In this document: in pieces, positions 52,882 through 62,289 of the stretch | Layout: each line of letters starts with the position of its first letter | How positions within the stretch are numbered: position 1 is the stretch's first letter | From: Lunatibacter salilacus | Lineage (GTDB): Bacteria; Bacteroidota; Bacteroidia; Cytophagales; Cyclobacteriaceae | Assembly (NCBI RefSeq): GCF_009797935.1 | Contig: NZ_VOLC01000004.1 | Span: 1 to 64,000 of the forward strand | Length of the DNA: 64,000 nt | Reading direction: 5' to 3' | The notes under the pieces: generated by a model | Seen by the model: only the letters and a program-made list of their open reading frames with translations | Database searches by the model: none | Told to the model about the DNA's origin: nothing | Position numbers and translations under genes: made by a program

Positions 52882-55800
52882 ATGAAAGGACAAACTTTTC
52901 GTTTTAGTGAAAAAGACAGACTTAAAAATTTAGAGTCTTACCAAATATTAGGTATAGCTGAAAAAGATGATTATGACTTTATCACTTCCATGGCTGCACA
53001 AATCTGCGGCACTGAAATTTCACTTATCAGCTTGGTCACGGATGATAAACAGTGGTTTCTATCCCATCATGGATTAGATACACGAGAGACTCCTAAAGAA
53101 TACTCATTCTGTGCCCAGGCTATCAAAACACCAGACCGACCTTTTATTGTAGAAGATTCCAGAACGGATTCCCGCTTTTCGGATAATCCTTTAACTACAG
53201 GCGATCCTCATGTCATCTTTTATGCAGGCATTCCATTGGTAAGCCAAAATGGATTTCCGCTGGGCACCCTTTGCGTCATAGATAATTTTCCTAAGCAATT
53301 GAGTGATGAGCAAATTAAATTGTTGAATAAACTTGCAAGACAAACCATAAGTCTTTTGGAATTGAGAAAGTCCCAAAGGGAAATTGAAGAAATAAACAAT
53401 CAACTAAATGAAAAGAATTTATTGTCTACGCTAACGGAAGAGGCAAATCAAATCGGTACTTGGGAATTGGATATCGACTCTGGTGAAACAGTTTGGAGTA
53501 AGGTCGTTTACCAAATTCATGAGGTTGCTTTAGATTTTGATCACAATAAGGCCAACGCAATCGAGTTCTACCATCCGGATTACAGAAGTGTTGTTACCGA
53601 TGCACTTCAAAACACCATAAAAAATGACCAGCCAATAGATATAGAAAGTATCCTTATCACCGCCAAAGGCTACCACAAATGGGCTAGAATTATAGGAAAA
53701 AAAATAGGGAACAAAGTCATTGGGAGTTTACAAGACATCACAAAAATCAAAGAAAAGGAACTAAAGTTCAAAGGCATTTTTAATTCCACTTTTTCTTTTA
53801 TCGGTTTCATCAGTAGAGCTGGAATCTTGCTAGAAGCAAACGATACCGCTGTGAATATGGCAGGCATCAGGCATGACGAAGTAATCGGCAAATACTTCTG
53901 GGATTGCTATTGGTGGCAAATATCATCGCAAACGCAAGAAGAGCTTAAAAAGAATTTTCTGAAAGCCCTTTCGGGAGAAGCAGTTGTATATGAAGTCAGT
54001 GTTTGGGTAGCGAATAAAACACCAATCACTATCCTATTTAGCTTAAAGCCTATTTTTGATGATAACGGAAATGTGATTTACATCATTCCTGAGGGCCGGC
54101 CGGTTCAGGAAATAGTGGATGCTAGGAGGAAATTTAAATCCGTAATAGAAGGGACTAATGTAGGTACTTGGGAATGGAATGTGCAAACAGGGGAAACGGT
54201 ATTCAATGAGCGTTGGGCAGAGATAGTAGGCTATACGCTGGAGGAGTTAGCTCCTATAAGTATCGATACATGGATGAAGTTGGCAGACCCGGATGATCTG
54301 GAAGAGTCTGGGAGAATACTAAACGAATGCTTTGAAAGAAAGTCTGAATACTATGAGTTTGAAGCTCGAATGAAGCATAAGGACGGACATTGGGTGTGGG
54401 TGTACGACAGGGGAAAAGTATTTGAATGGACCGAGGACGGCAGACCCTTGATGATGTACGGGACTCATCAGGATATCAACGAAAGAAAGCAGAAGGAAGA
54501 AGCCCTCAGAATAAGTGAAGAAGCTTTTAGGGGTAATTTTGAAAATGCAGCCGTAGGGATGGCTTTACTGGACGAAAATGGAAAATGGCTAGAAGTCAAT
54601 GCGAAGCTTTGTGAAACAGTAGGATATTCAGAAGAGGAATTAAAACAGCTCACGTTTCAGCAAATCACCCACCCGGAAGATCTTGATGCTGATTTGGCAT
54701 TGTTACAGGAATTGACAGAAGGTAAAAGAAACCACTACCATATGGAAAAACGCTATTTCCATAGGGAAGGACACATCGTATACATTATACTTGCTGTATC
54801 AATGGTAAAGGACCATAACGATAACATTTTGTACTTTATATCTCAAATTATTGATATTTCAAAACAAAAGCATACCGAAATAGAATTGAAGAAGCTTTTG
54901 GTAGAGAATCAAGCGCTCATGGCTGCTACTACCGAAGTAGCATTTGTGTCGATTACTACTGATGGAAAAATCATAAACTCGAATACAGGAGTCAGGAAAA
55001 TCCTAGGGTACAAAAATGAAGAAATCATAGGTAAAAGTATTCAGGAGCTACTTTTTTTAGAAAATGAATGGAAGGATGTAGCAGAAAAATTGCTCAATTG
55101 CCTACCTGAAAAAGGTAAAGAGCATGAATTGCTTTATGCCTTGGCAAATGATACAAAACACAGGATTAGAGAGTGGACTTTTAAGAAGAAAAACGGCAAA
55201 TTACTACTGGTATTGCTATCAGTAACTGAAATTATATTAGACAATAAAACCCATGGGTATCTATTTGCCGCAACAGACATCAGTCACATTAAATCCATTC
55301 AGAAACAGCTGGAACAGAAAAATGAAGAGTTGGAACAATTCGCCTATATCGCTGCGCATGACTTAAAAGAGCCGTTAAGAGGTATTACCACCTACCTTTC
55401 TATTTTGAAAAAAAAATACAGTAAACAGCTAGACGAGAAGGCAAATAGCTATATCGACAATGCGTATAATAACGCTGGAAGAATGAAGAATTTAATTACT
55501 GATATTCTCGATTTTTCTAAGACTGGGGATGTGGGACAAGAGCAAGTGAATCTGGATGAATTGCTAAATTCGATTTTCACCAATTACCAAAATGACGATA
55601 AACTAAAGCAGATTAATTTCTCAAAGTCTAAATTACCGACAATAAAAGGGGATACCAGTTCATTTGTACAACTATTCACCAACTTAATTGACAATGGAAT
55701 CAAGTATCAGCCGGCTGATAATGTGCCTGAAATCACTATTGGTGTTACTGAAGATGAAAAAACCTATATATTCCGTATTACAGACAACGGGATCGGCATA

Positions 55801-55986
55801 AATCCGGAACATCAGGATAGGGTATTTGAAATATTTAAACGCTTACATACTGACTCCGAGTACAGCGGCACAGGTATAGGACTGGCGAGTTGTAAAAAAA
55901 TAGTTTCCGCCTTCGGTGGAAAAATATGGTTTGAACCAAGTGAACCAAAAGGAACTATCTTTATATTTACGATCCCGAAATTTTAA
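52882..55986 (+). CDS. GAF/multi-PAS sensor histidine kinase
   Basis: The 1034-residue kinase has no membrane segment. A GAF domain is at residues about 20-165 (FITSMAAQICGTEISLISLVTDDKQWFLSHHGL, LGTLCVIDNFPKQL). About five PAS/PAC units follow (around 185-290, 300-415, 420-545, 550-675 and 680-805), several of which end in DITKIKEKE- or DINERKQKEE-type PAC tails. HisKA has His826 in AYIAAHDLKEPLRG, and the HATPase domain shows NLIDNGIKYQP, ITDNGIGI and HTDSEYSGTGIGLASCKKIVSAFGG. It is a soluble sensor, possibly for light, oxygen or metabolites. The Rcp-like regulator 108 bases downstream is its likely partner. Confidence 0.9.
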   Translation: MKGQTFRFSEKDRLKNLESYQILGIAEKDDYDFITSMAAQICGTEISLISLVTDDKQWFLSHHGLDTRETPKEYSFCAQAIKTPDRPFIVEDSRTDSRFSDNPLTTGDPHVIFYAGIPLVSQNGFPLGTLCVIDNFPKQLSDEQIKLLNKLARQTISLLELRKSQREIEEINNQLNEKNLLSTLTEEANQIGTWELDIDSGETVWSKVVYQIHEVALDFDHNKANAIEFYHPDYRSVVTDALQNTIKNDQPIDIESILITAKGYHKWARIIGKKIGNKVIGSLQDITKIKEKELKFKGIFNSTFSFIGFISRAGILLEANDTAVNMAGIRHDEVIGKYFWDCYWWQISSQTQEELKKNFLKALSGEAVVYEVSVWVANKTPITILFSLKPIFDDNGNVIYIIPEGRPVQEIVDARRKFKSVIEGTNVGTWEWNVQTGETVFNERWAEIVGYTLEELAPISIDTWMKLADPDDLEESGRILNECFERKSEYYEFEARMKHKDGHWVWVYDRGKVFEWTEDGRPLMMYGTHQDINERKQKEEALRISEEAFRGNFENAAVGMALLDENGKWLEVNAKLCETVGYSEEELKQLTFQQITHPEDLDADLALLQELTEGKRNHYHMEKRYFHREGHIVYIILAVSMVKDHNDNILYFISQIIDISKQKHTEIELKKLLVENQALMAATTEVAFVSITTDGKIINSNTGVRKILGYKNEEIIGKSIQELLFLENEWKDVAEKLLNCLPEKGKEHELLYALANDTKHRIREWTFKKKNGKLLLVLLSVTEIILDNKTHGYLFAATDISHIKSIQKQLEQKNEELEQFAYIAAHDLKEPLRGITTYLSILKKKYSKQLDEKANSYIDNAYNNAGRMKNLITDILDFSKTGDVGQEQVNLDELLNSIFTNYQNDDKLKQINFSKSKLPTIKGDTSSFVQLFTNLIDNGIKYQPADNVPEITIGVTEDEKTYIFRITDNGIGINPEHQDRVFEIFKRLHTDSEYSGTGIGLASCKKIVSAFGGKIWFEPSEPKGTIFIFTIPKF

Positions 55987-56094
55987 GTTATGAAATCCTG
56001 CATGACTGAATTGTCATGCAGATTAATGATAATTATTCATGCGAAATTCCTCCCGAGCTATCGGGATGGCCTATGAAAATCAAATTATAAACAG

Positions 56095-56517
56095 ATGAAA
56101 AAACTGATCATTCTTTTAGTAGAGGACAACAAAGAAGATGCTTTTTTAATTAGGGAAGCATTAGAAGATCAAGAGTTTTTGAAAGAGCTATATCATGTAG
56201 TGAATGGTGTAGAGGCCATCAAATTTTTAAAGAAAGAAAAACCCTTTGGACAAGTAGAGATACCAGATTTGATTTTAATGGATATCAACATGCCAGTAAT
56301 GGATGGTCATGAAGCCCTAAAAAGAATCAAATCACTAGAGGTTGTAAAGCATATCCCTGTTCTGATGCTTACCACCTCATCCAGAAAGGAAGATATCCTT
56401 AAAGCCTATAAAGAGCAATCCAGCTCCTACATCGTGAAACCTGATGACATCTACGAATTGGAAATCTTGGCTGAAACTATAAAAAACTACTGGAATAATA
56501 CCGTAAGACTACCGTAA
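56095..56517 (+). CDS. Rcp1-like single-domain response regulator
   Basis: The 140-residue receiver has the acidic pocket VEDNKED (residues 9-15), phosphoacceptor Asp63 in LILMDINMPVMDG, LMLTTSSRKED and the Lys in YIVKPDD. The extended loop after strand beta-4 matches the Rcp1/CheY-like type that partners phytochrome and multi-PAS kinases. It follows the kinase gene on the same strand. The final codons lie in an 11-base tandem duplication, so the C terminus (TVRLP) may be newly altered. Confidence 0.9.
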   Translation: MKKLIILLVEDNKEDAFLIREALEDQEFLKELYHVVNGVEAIKFLKKEKPFGQVEIPDLILMDINMPVMDGHEALKRIKSLEVVKHIPVLMLTTSSRKEDILKAYKEQSSSYIVKPDDIYELEILAETIKNYWNNTVRLP

Positions 56518-56827
56518 GACTACCGGAATAGTGAACTAAATACCAACATTGTTTTCTTATTTTCAAAAAACGGGAATGAATGTTTGCTGTGCAATAGGCG
56601 GGGCTTCATGTACCTCAGACAGTTTTGTAGTAGGAGGTAGGTCTGTGCTCCGCAAAACGCTGCCTTAGCTGATTTCAAAGTGAAAACATGTTTGCATTCC
56701 ATTGCCTTAGAAAATCGAGCCATTATCTGAAAAAAAATGCAATTTCAGCAGTAAGTTCCGCTTTGATTATATTAGTATTGCCTTAAACCCCCTTGCGGAA
56801 TATATCTAAATCATTAGATGACCCAGT
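56518..56827. other. Intergenic region, nothing recognised
   Basis: This 310-base interval has no coding frame that I trust. TTCCGC at 56756 and GCGGAA near 56796 could pair. Otherwise nothing is seen. Confidence 0.4.
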
Positions 56828-57880
56828 ATGCAAAAAATTTCTCTTTTATTAATTGTGGTATTGCTTTTATCACGTTCTCCAATCCAAAATGGAAAAACTA
56901 GTTCATCTGTCTCTGAGCCTGTAAAGATTATTTTGGATACAGACATGGGATCGGATTGTGATGATGCGGGTGCTTTTGCATTGCTACACCGTTATCAGGA
57001 TCTTGGTATGGCAGAAATAATAGGATGCATATATAGTTCAGGTAAAGTCCCCTTCGGTGCGGGAATTGTTGAGGCAATCAATATTTATTATGGACGCCCG
57101 GATATACCCATCGGAGCGTATCATGGAGCCGAAGTCGGTGATCCGGTAGATAAAATGACGGCTGAAAAATTAGCGCGAGATACGGCTGCCTTCAAAAATA
57201 GTATAATTTATAACACAGATGCTGAGGAACAAACCCGTTTGAACAGGAAATTACTTGCCAGCAGTGAGGATCATAGTGTAACCTACGTTACAATTGGACA
57301 TACTAAAGGTCTCTATGATTTACTTGTTTCTGGGCCGGATGATATGTCACCACTGTCCGGTTATGAGCTTGTAGATGAAAAAATAGAAAAATGGGTTTCA
57401 ATGGGGGGAGTAGGTGCTTACAATCAGGATCAGAAATTTGTATCCGATTGGAACCTCTTCCAGAATGGATCGGCAAGCTATAGCAGGTATTTGGTAGAGA
57501 ATTTCCCAAGACCAGCCTATTTTTCTGATGGGGGCTCCAATGTCATGACCGGGAAATCATTAAAACATACCCCTCCGGGAAATATTGTAAGGGCAGTCTA
57601 CCGGGATTGGCTCTGGAATATGTCAAAAAAAACACTTGATGACCAGCGGCCCAGTTGGGACTTGATAGCTGTGTATTTTGCTGTTGAAGGTCTTGGTGAC
57701 TATCTGAAAGACTCAGGTAAAGGATGGATGGAAATTGATATTGAGAAGGGTGCCAGATGGCATAAGGATGAAAATATCGTTAATAGGACACTGATCCAAC
57801 AGAAGGAAAATACCAATGAGAGTTTTGGTGCTTACCTGAACGATATGATAGGGGCAAGGCCAAAGTATCATAAAGAATAA
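56828..57880 (+). CDS. Exported nucleoside hydrolase (IUNH family)
   Basis: The 350-residue protein has an N-terminal signal (residues 1-20). VKIILDTDMGSDCDDAGAFALLH is the calcium-binding aspartate cluster of inosine-uridine nucleoside hydrolases, here with S-D-C-D-D-A as in the Bacteroidota subfamily. VTYVTIGHTKGLYDLL and KWVSMGGVGAYNQDQKFVSDWNLFQNGSASYSRYLV follow, with the second part containing the sugar-binding N-x-x-x-D/W region. It would release bases from ribonucleosides in the periplasm. It precedes a relic gene and the sulfatases in the same direction. Confidence 0.85.
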   Translation: MQKISLLLIVVLLLSRSPIQNGKTSSSVSEPVKIILDTDMGSDCDDAGAFALLHRYQDLGMAEIIGCIYSSGKVPFGAGIVEAINIYYGRPDIPIGAYHGAEVGDPVDKMTAEKLARDTAAFKNSIIYNTDAEEQTRLNRKLLASSEDHSVTYVTIGHTKGLYDLLVSGPDDMSPLSGYELVDEKIEKWVSMGGVGAYNQDQKFVSDWNLFQNGSASYSRYLVENFPRPAYFSDGGSNVMTGKSLKHTPPGNIVRAVYRDWLWNMSKKTLDDQRPSWDLIAVYFAVEGLGDYLKDSGKGWMEIDIEKGARWHKDENIVNRTLIQQKENTNESFGAYLNDMIGARPKYHKE

Positions 57881-57885
57881 AAATT

Positions 57886-58162
57886 CGCTTACCTGCAACT
57901 CAGATGATAATGCCCAGACCATTAGCCCTGTCAATATTAATTTTTCCGACTATGTACAGGGTACAGGAGGTTCAGGAACCTTCGCGCAGTAGGGTTGCAT
58001 CATGTGGAGCTTAGATCAATTGTAGGTTGATTAACCGCCTCGGAATTGTCGGCGGATGGATTTGTACAGTTCGGTGTATCCCGGTTGTCCCGCGGAATTT
58101 ACCTGATAGCGATTACAGATAAACATAGTCGGAGACAATTGGAAAAACTAATAGTCAGATAG
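57886..58162 (+). pseudogene. Remnant of a T9SS-exported protein (type A sorting domain)
   Basis: The frame from 58031 reads LTASELSADGFVQFGVSRLS then RGIYLIAITDKHSRRQLEKL-IVR and stops at 58162. This is the last half of a type IX secretion type A C-terminal sorting domain (V-S-x-L-S-x-G-[IV]-Y, K-L-[IV]-V-[RK]). Upstream, another frame (57893-57990) gives SDDNAQTISPVNINFSDYVQ, protein-like sequence that could be from the same gene. No start or main domain remains. It shows that the organism's secretome uses, or used, T9SS. Confidence 0.6.
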
Positions 58163-58179
58163 TATTACGTATCGTTCAG

Positions 58180-58213
58180 AAAAAAGCTGCTCCAAATGGG
58201 GCAGCTTTTTTTG
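58180..58213 (+). terminator. Intrinsic terminator before the sulfatase pair
   Basis: AAAAAAGCTGC pairs with GCAGCTTTTTT around TCCAAATGGG, with the T run inside the stem and after it. It isolates the sulfatase genes from upstream transcription. Confidence 0.85.
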
Positions 58214-58331
58214 TTTAAACAAAATTTGACTATTTTTCCATACCATTTTGAGCCATAAAATTTTAGCCATATAAAGAAATACTAACTTTCATTAAGATTT
58301 CTTACGCAAATCAACCTTTAATAACCCCATC

Positions 58332-59969
58332 ATGAAATTCTTTACCCCATACAATTACTATGTTATAATTCTGTTTTGTTGGATACTTACCACAGCTTGC
58401 AACAACGTAGAAAAAGAAAAAAAATCTCCACCAAACATCGTATTCATCATGAGTGATGACCATGCGTATCAGGCCATCAGCGCCTACAGCGATAAGTTGA
58501 TGCAGACGCCGAATATTGACCGAATTGCTAAGGAAGGCGCAATATTTACCCGGGCTACGGTTACCAACTCCATCTGCGCCCCTAGCCGGGCGGTGCTGCT
58601 TACGGGGAAACATAGTTTTATCAACGGAAAGATAGACAATATGGCTGCTTTTGACTGGGAGCAGGATAACTTCCCCAAGTTGCTCCAAGCTAATGGTTAC
58701 CAGACCGCCATGATTGGTAAAATTCATATGGATGGGATTCCGCAGGGATTTGACTTTTCCATGGTGTTACCCGGGCAAGGTCATTACTATAATCCTGATT
58801 TTCTGATAGAGGGGGAGACGGTGAGAAAGGAAGGCTATGTGACAGATATCATCACCGATACTACGCTGGATTGGCTGCAGAATACCAGAGATCCTGACAA
58901 GCCCTTCTGCGTGCTTTACCACCATAAAGCACCCCACAGGGAATGGGAACCCGCACCAAGGCACTACCGGGAATTTACCCAAAGAAAATTTGAGGAACCG
59001 ACTACCTTATTTGATGACTATGAAGGCAGGGGAACAGCGGCCAAAGAAGCTGAAATGAATATCCTCAAGCACATGAACTGGGCGGGGGATTCAAAGCTTT
59101 ATCCAGAGACCATTGCAAAGCTAGGGATAAGCCCGACGGTGGTTGGGCCCGGCAATAATAGCTGGGATATAGGTGCTTTTGAAAGGACCATCGGCAGAAT
59201 GAATGAGGCTCAAAGGGCCGAATGGGATGAAGTTTATGGACCCATCAACGAAGATTTCATTAAAAGGTATCCCACTATGACGGAGGAAGAGCTTATGAAA
59301 TGGAGGTATCAACGCTATATGCAGGATTACCTCGGCACCATCGCAGCCGTGGATGAAGGAGTAGGCCGAGTGTTGGATTACCTCGATGAAGCAGGTCTTG
59401 CGGAGAACACCATCGTGGTATATACTTCCGATCAGGGGTTTTACCTGGGAGAGCATGGCTGGTTTGACAAGCGTTTTATGTATGAAGAATCCTTCCGCAT
59501 GCCGCTGATGGTTCGTTACCCGCCGGAGATTGAGCCGGGGACAGTCATTGACGCATTGGTACAGAACCTAGATTTTGCGCCTACCTTTTTGGATTACACT
59601 GGGGTAACTATTCCAGATGACATGCAGGGCGAGTCTTTCAGGAAACTGGTAAGCGGTGAGCGGGGAGAATGGCGTGATGCCGTTTATTATACTTATTACG
59701 AATATCCTTCCGTGCATATGGTGAAGCGCCATTACGGAGTGGCAACGGAACGTTACAAATTGATGCATTTCTACTATGACATCGATGAATGGGAAATGTA
59801 TGACCTGCAGCAAGATCCCAAGGAGATGAAGAATGTTTATGGTGATCCAAGCTATGAACAAGTGCAAAAAGATCTGCACAGCAGGTTGGAAGCCTTACGG
59901 ACACAATATGGCGATTCCGATGAACTGAATCAGCAGTTTATAGACCGATATATAAATCGAAATAATTGA
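58332..59969 (+). CDS. Sulfatase (S1 family), lipoprotein-type
   Basis: The 545-residue protein has a signal with a plausible lipobox (CWILTTAC, Cys at 23). The S1 core is intact: NIVFIMSDDHAYQAISAYSD (metal Asp pair), NSICAPSRAVLLTGKH with Cys82 as the formylglycine precursor in C-x-P-S-R, MIGKIHMDG, VLYHHKAPHREWEPAPRH, and VVYTSDQGFYLGEHGWFDKRFMYEESFRMPLMVR (second metal site). It would remove sulfate from a carbohydrate. A dedicated anaerobic-type maturase or FGE encoded elsewhere is needed. The stop overlaps the next sulfatase's ATG. Confidence 0.92.
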   Translation: MKFFTPYNYYVIILFCWILTTACNNVEKEKKSPPNIVFIMSDDHAYQAISAYSDKLMQTPNIDRIAKEGAIFTRATVTNSICAPSRAVLLTGKHSFINGKIDNMAAFDWEQDNFPKLLQANGYQTAMIGKIHMDGIPQGFDFSMVLPGQGHYYNPDFLIEGETVRKEGYVTDIITDTTLDWLQNTRDPDKPFCVLYHHKAPHREWEPAPRHYREFTQRKFEEPTTLFDDYEGRGTAAKEAEMNILKHMNWAGDSKLYPETIAKLGISPTVVGPGNNSWDIGAFERTIGRMNEAQRAEWDEVYGPINEDFIKRYPTMTEEELMKWRYQRYMQDYLGTIAAVDEGVGRVLDYLDEAGLAENTIVVYTSDQGFYLGEHGWFDKRFMYEESFRMPLMVRYPPEIEPGTVIDALVQNLDFAPTFLDYTGVTIPDDMQGESFRKLVSGERGEWRDAVYYTYYEYPSVHMVKRHYGVATERYKLMHFYYDIDEWEMYDLQQDPKEMKNVYGDPSYEQVQKDLHSRLEALRTQYGDSDELNQQFIDRYINRNN

Positions 59970-61498
59970 TGACGAACGATAGAGTTATGGGGGCAGGTAT
60001 CTTGGGTCTCGTTTTTCGACAGCTGATTGTTGTCGTTTTATGTTGTTTACCGACCATGCTACAGGCGCAACAACCGAATATTTTGGTAATCATCTCCGAT
60101 GACCTGAATACCAAAATCGGCCCCTATATGGAAATAGATAACCATACCCCGCATCTTGACCGGCTTGCCATGGAAGGGATGCGGTTTTCTAGGGCCTACA
60201 GCCAATTTCCGCTCTGTGGCCCATCTAGGGCTTCATTTATGAGCGGTTTGTATCCGGAGTCCAATGGGGTATTGGGAAACAATGACCAGCCGGGTAGTTA
60301 TAGAAAGGAAACACCCGCTTTGGCCAACCATCCTTCCATGGCGGGATTTTTCAGGGAGCGGGGTTATTTTACCGCCCGGGTTTCAAAGATTTTCCATATG
60401 GGTGTTCCGGGCGGTATAGAACGTGGTGAACCGGGAGGGGATGACCCGGATTCCTGGGATTATGCGTATAATGTGATGGGTCCTGAAACGATGAGTCCAG
60501 GTGATTTGGAGTTATTGTCCCCCAAGAACCTACACTATGGCTCCAATTTCGCCCAAATGGTGATAGCGGATAGCCTCCAAGGCACCCAAACAGATTACAT
60601 GGCCGCCAGCCAGGCAATAGCCATTCTGGAAAACCGTGCGGGTAAAATACCGGAAGGAGGCACCAACAATCAGCGGATTAAACAAGAGGCTCCGTTTTTT
60701 CTTGCGGTTGGATTTGTCAGGCCTCATGTGCCTCTTATTGCCCCTGAGAGCAGCTTTGTACCATATCCGGTCTATGAGGTGGAACTGCCACAATTCATTA
60801 TCGGTGACAATGTTCCCGAACAGGCATTAAGAAGGCAAAACGATAAAGTATGGGGCATGGATGAGCTCCAACAAAAAAAGACTATTGCTGCCTATATGGC
60901 CAGTGTCCGTTTTATGGACGAGCAGGTCGGGAGGCTACTGGATGCCCTTGAGCGGTTAGAGCTAAGAGAGGAGACGATTGTTGTTTTTCTTTCGGACCAT
61001 GGCTATAACTTGGGTGAACATGATAGTTGGTCTAAAGTAAGTCTATGGGAGGGAAGCGTGGCAGCACCGATGATTATTTCAGTACCGGGAACTGCGTATA
61101 TGGAAAAACATGGAACAACTAATAATGCGATCACCGAACTGATGGACCTCTATCCCACATTGGCGGATTTGGGAGGGTTTGGGGATGAAATACCTTCCAT
61201 TCTTCAAGGAGAAAGCTTGACTGGTATTTTAAATGGGACTAGGAATGATAAAATAAAGGACTACGCCTACACAATCAACAATGGGGGTGCTACCATCAGA
61301 ACAGATCGGTGGAGATACACCCGATGGGGAGATGATACGGAGGGTGATAATGAAGAGCTTTACGATCACCACAATGATCCGGAAGAGCATGTGAATTTGG
61401 TAGGAGAAACTTCTAAAAATGGAGATTTACTTCAATTAAGAGTTAAATTTGAAGAAGTCAGAATAAAAGCACGAAATGGTGTTGGTGTGATAAAATAA
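59969..61498 (+). CDS. Sulfatase (S1 family, iduronate-2-sulfatase-like)
   Basis: The 509-residue protein has a signal (LIVVVLCCLPTMLQAQ; the mature start is probably QQPNIL). ILVIISDDLNTKIGPYMEID, QFPLCGPSRASFMSGLYPESNGV (Cys83 in C-G-P-S-R), KIFHMG, FFLAVGFVRPHVPLIAPE and VVFLSDHGYNLGEHDSWSKVSLWEGSVAAPMI are the S1 metal and substrate motifs. The pattern of long loops and 'KIFHMG...GFVRPH' is that of subfamily S1_7, which includes iduronate-2-sulfatases. It overlaps the upstream sulfatase gene (TGATG), so the pair is co-translated and may act on one sulfated glycan. Confidence 0.92.
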   Translation: MTNDRVMGAGILGLVFRQLIVVVLCCLPTMLQAQQPNILVIISDDLNTKIGPYMEIDNHTPHLDRLAMEGMRFSRAYSQFPLCGPSRASFMSGLYPESNGVLGNNDQPGSYRKETPALANHPSMAGFFRERGYFTARVSKIFHMGVPGGIERGEPGGDDPDSWDYAYNVMGPETMSPGDLELLSPKNLHYGSNFAQMVIADSLQGTQTDYMAASQAIAILENRAGKIPEGGTNNQRIKQEAPFFLAVGFVRPHVPLIAPESSFVPYPVYEVELPQFIIGDNVPEQALRRQNDKVWGMDELQQKKTIAAYMASVRFMDEQVGRLLDALERLELREETIVVFLSDHGYNLGEHDSWSKVSLWEGSVAAPMIISVPGTAYMEKHGTTNNAITELMDLYPTLADLGGFGDEIPSILQGESLTGILNGTRNDKIKDYAYTINNGGATIRTDRWRYTRWGDDTEGDNEELYDHHNDPEEHVNLVGETSKNGDLLQLRVKFEEVRIKARNGVGVIK

Positions 61499-62289
61499 TA
61501 GCCCGCAGATCTCGCAGATTTACGCAGATTTTTTTGAATTATGATGGCCTTATTTTTTTTTAGCCCTGTAAGGATGTAATCTTAGTAGCCAGGGGTATAG
61601 CGAAGCGGAGCCCCTGGAAGGGATATAATCGATCGGTTTTGTTTTGGCAGCGGGGACGGTTGAAGAGCCTGCCTTTTCCGCCAAAACCCGGCTTTGTTGA
61701 TCTTTGCCTTCTTGAGGAAATAGCCCGCTGATTGCGCAGAACTTGTCCCGGTTTTTCGTGATTTTCGCTGATTTTTTTAGGATAGCCCCAACGGGGTGAC
61801 ATCAACAGCCAGGGGTGTAGCGAAGCGGAGCCCCTGGATTGGATTTAATCGATCGATTTCGTTTTGGCAGCGGGGATGGTTGTGGTGCCATTCCTTTCCC
61901 GCCAAAACCCGGTTCTGTTGATCTTTGCCTTCTTGAGGTGGAATGGAACGCTGATTAGCCGGATTTTACGGATTTGAGCGGATTTTATGGGTTATGAATG
62001 ATGAACGTAGGAATGGATAGTGTCTGGTTTTTAGTCGAAGGTTGGAGTTGGGTTTTGATCCGAACGGGGTTTAACAACAATAACCATGGGTGTAGCGGCA
62101 GCGGAACCCATGGATGGGAAGACATCTCGGTTGTGTTTTGGTCCTCTTGGATTAGGACAGTACCTAGCGAAGAGAAACATCCAATCAGAGAGAGCTTGAG
62201 AAATCAATTTAAAGAAGCAAAAAAGGGCGAAGTGATACAGATTTTGAAATTTGAAGGGATCCGGCTAATTTCAAGTTTATTTAAACGAT
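61499..62289. repeat. REP-like hairpin repeat array
   Basis: Three related two-hairpin elements lie here: 61564-61617, 61786-61837 and 62058-62113. Each has a small first hairpin, a linker ending in AGCC or ACC, and a second hairpin whose stem differs between copies but whose loop (GTAGCGAAGCGGA or a close variant) is conserved. After the first two, a shared stretch (TTTTGGCAGCGGGG ... GCCAAAACCCGG ... GATCTTTGCCTTCTTGAG) follows, so elements one and two are part of a roughly 220-base tandem duplication. CGCAGATTTACGCAGATTTT-type words separate them. No gene is credible. Confidence 0.65.
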
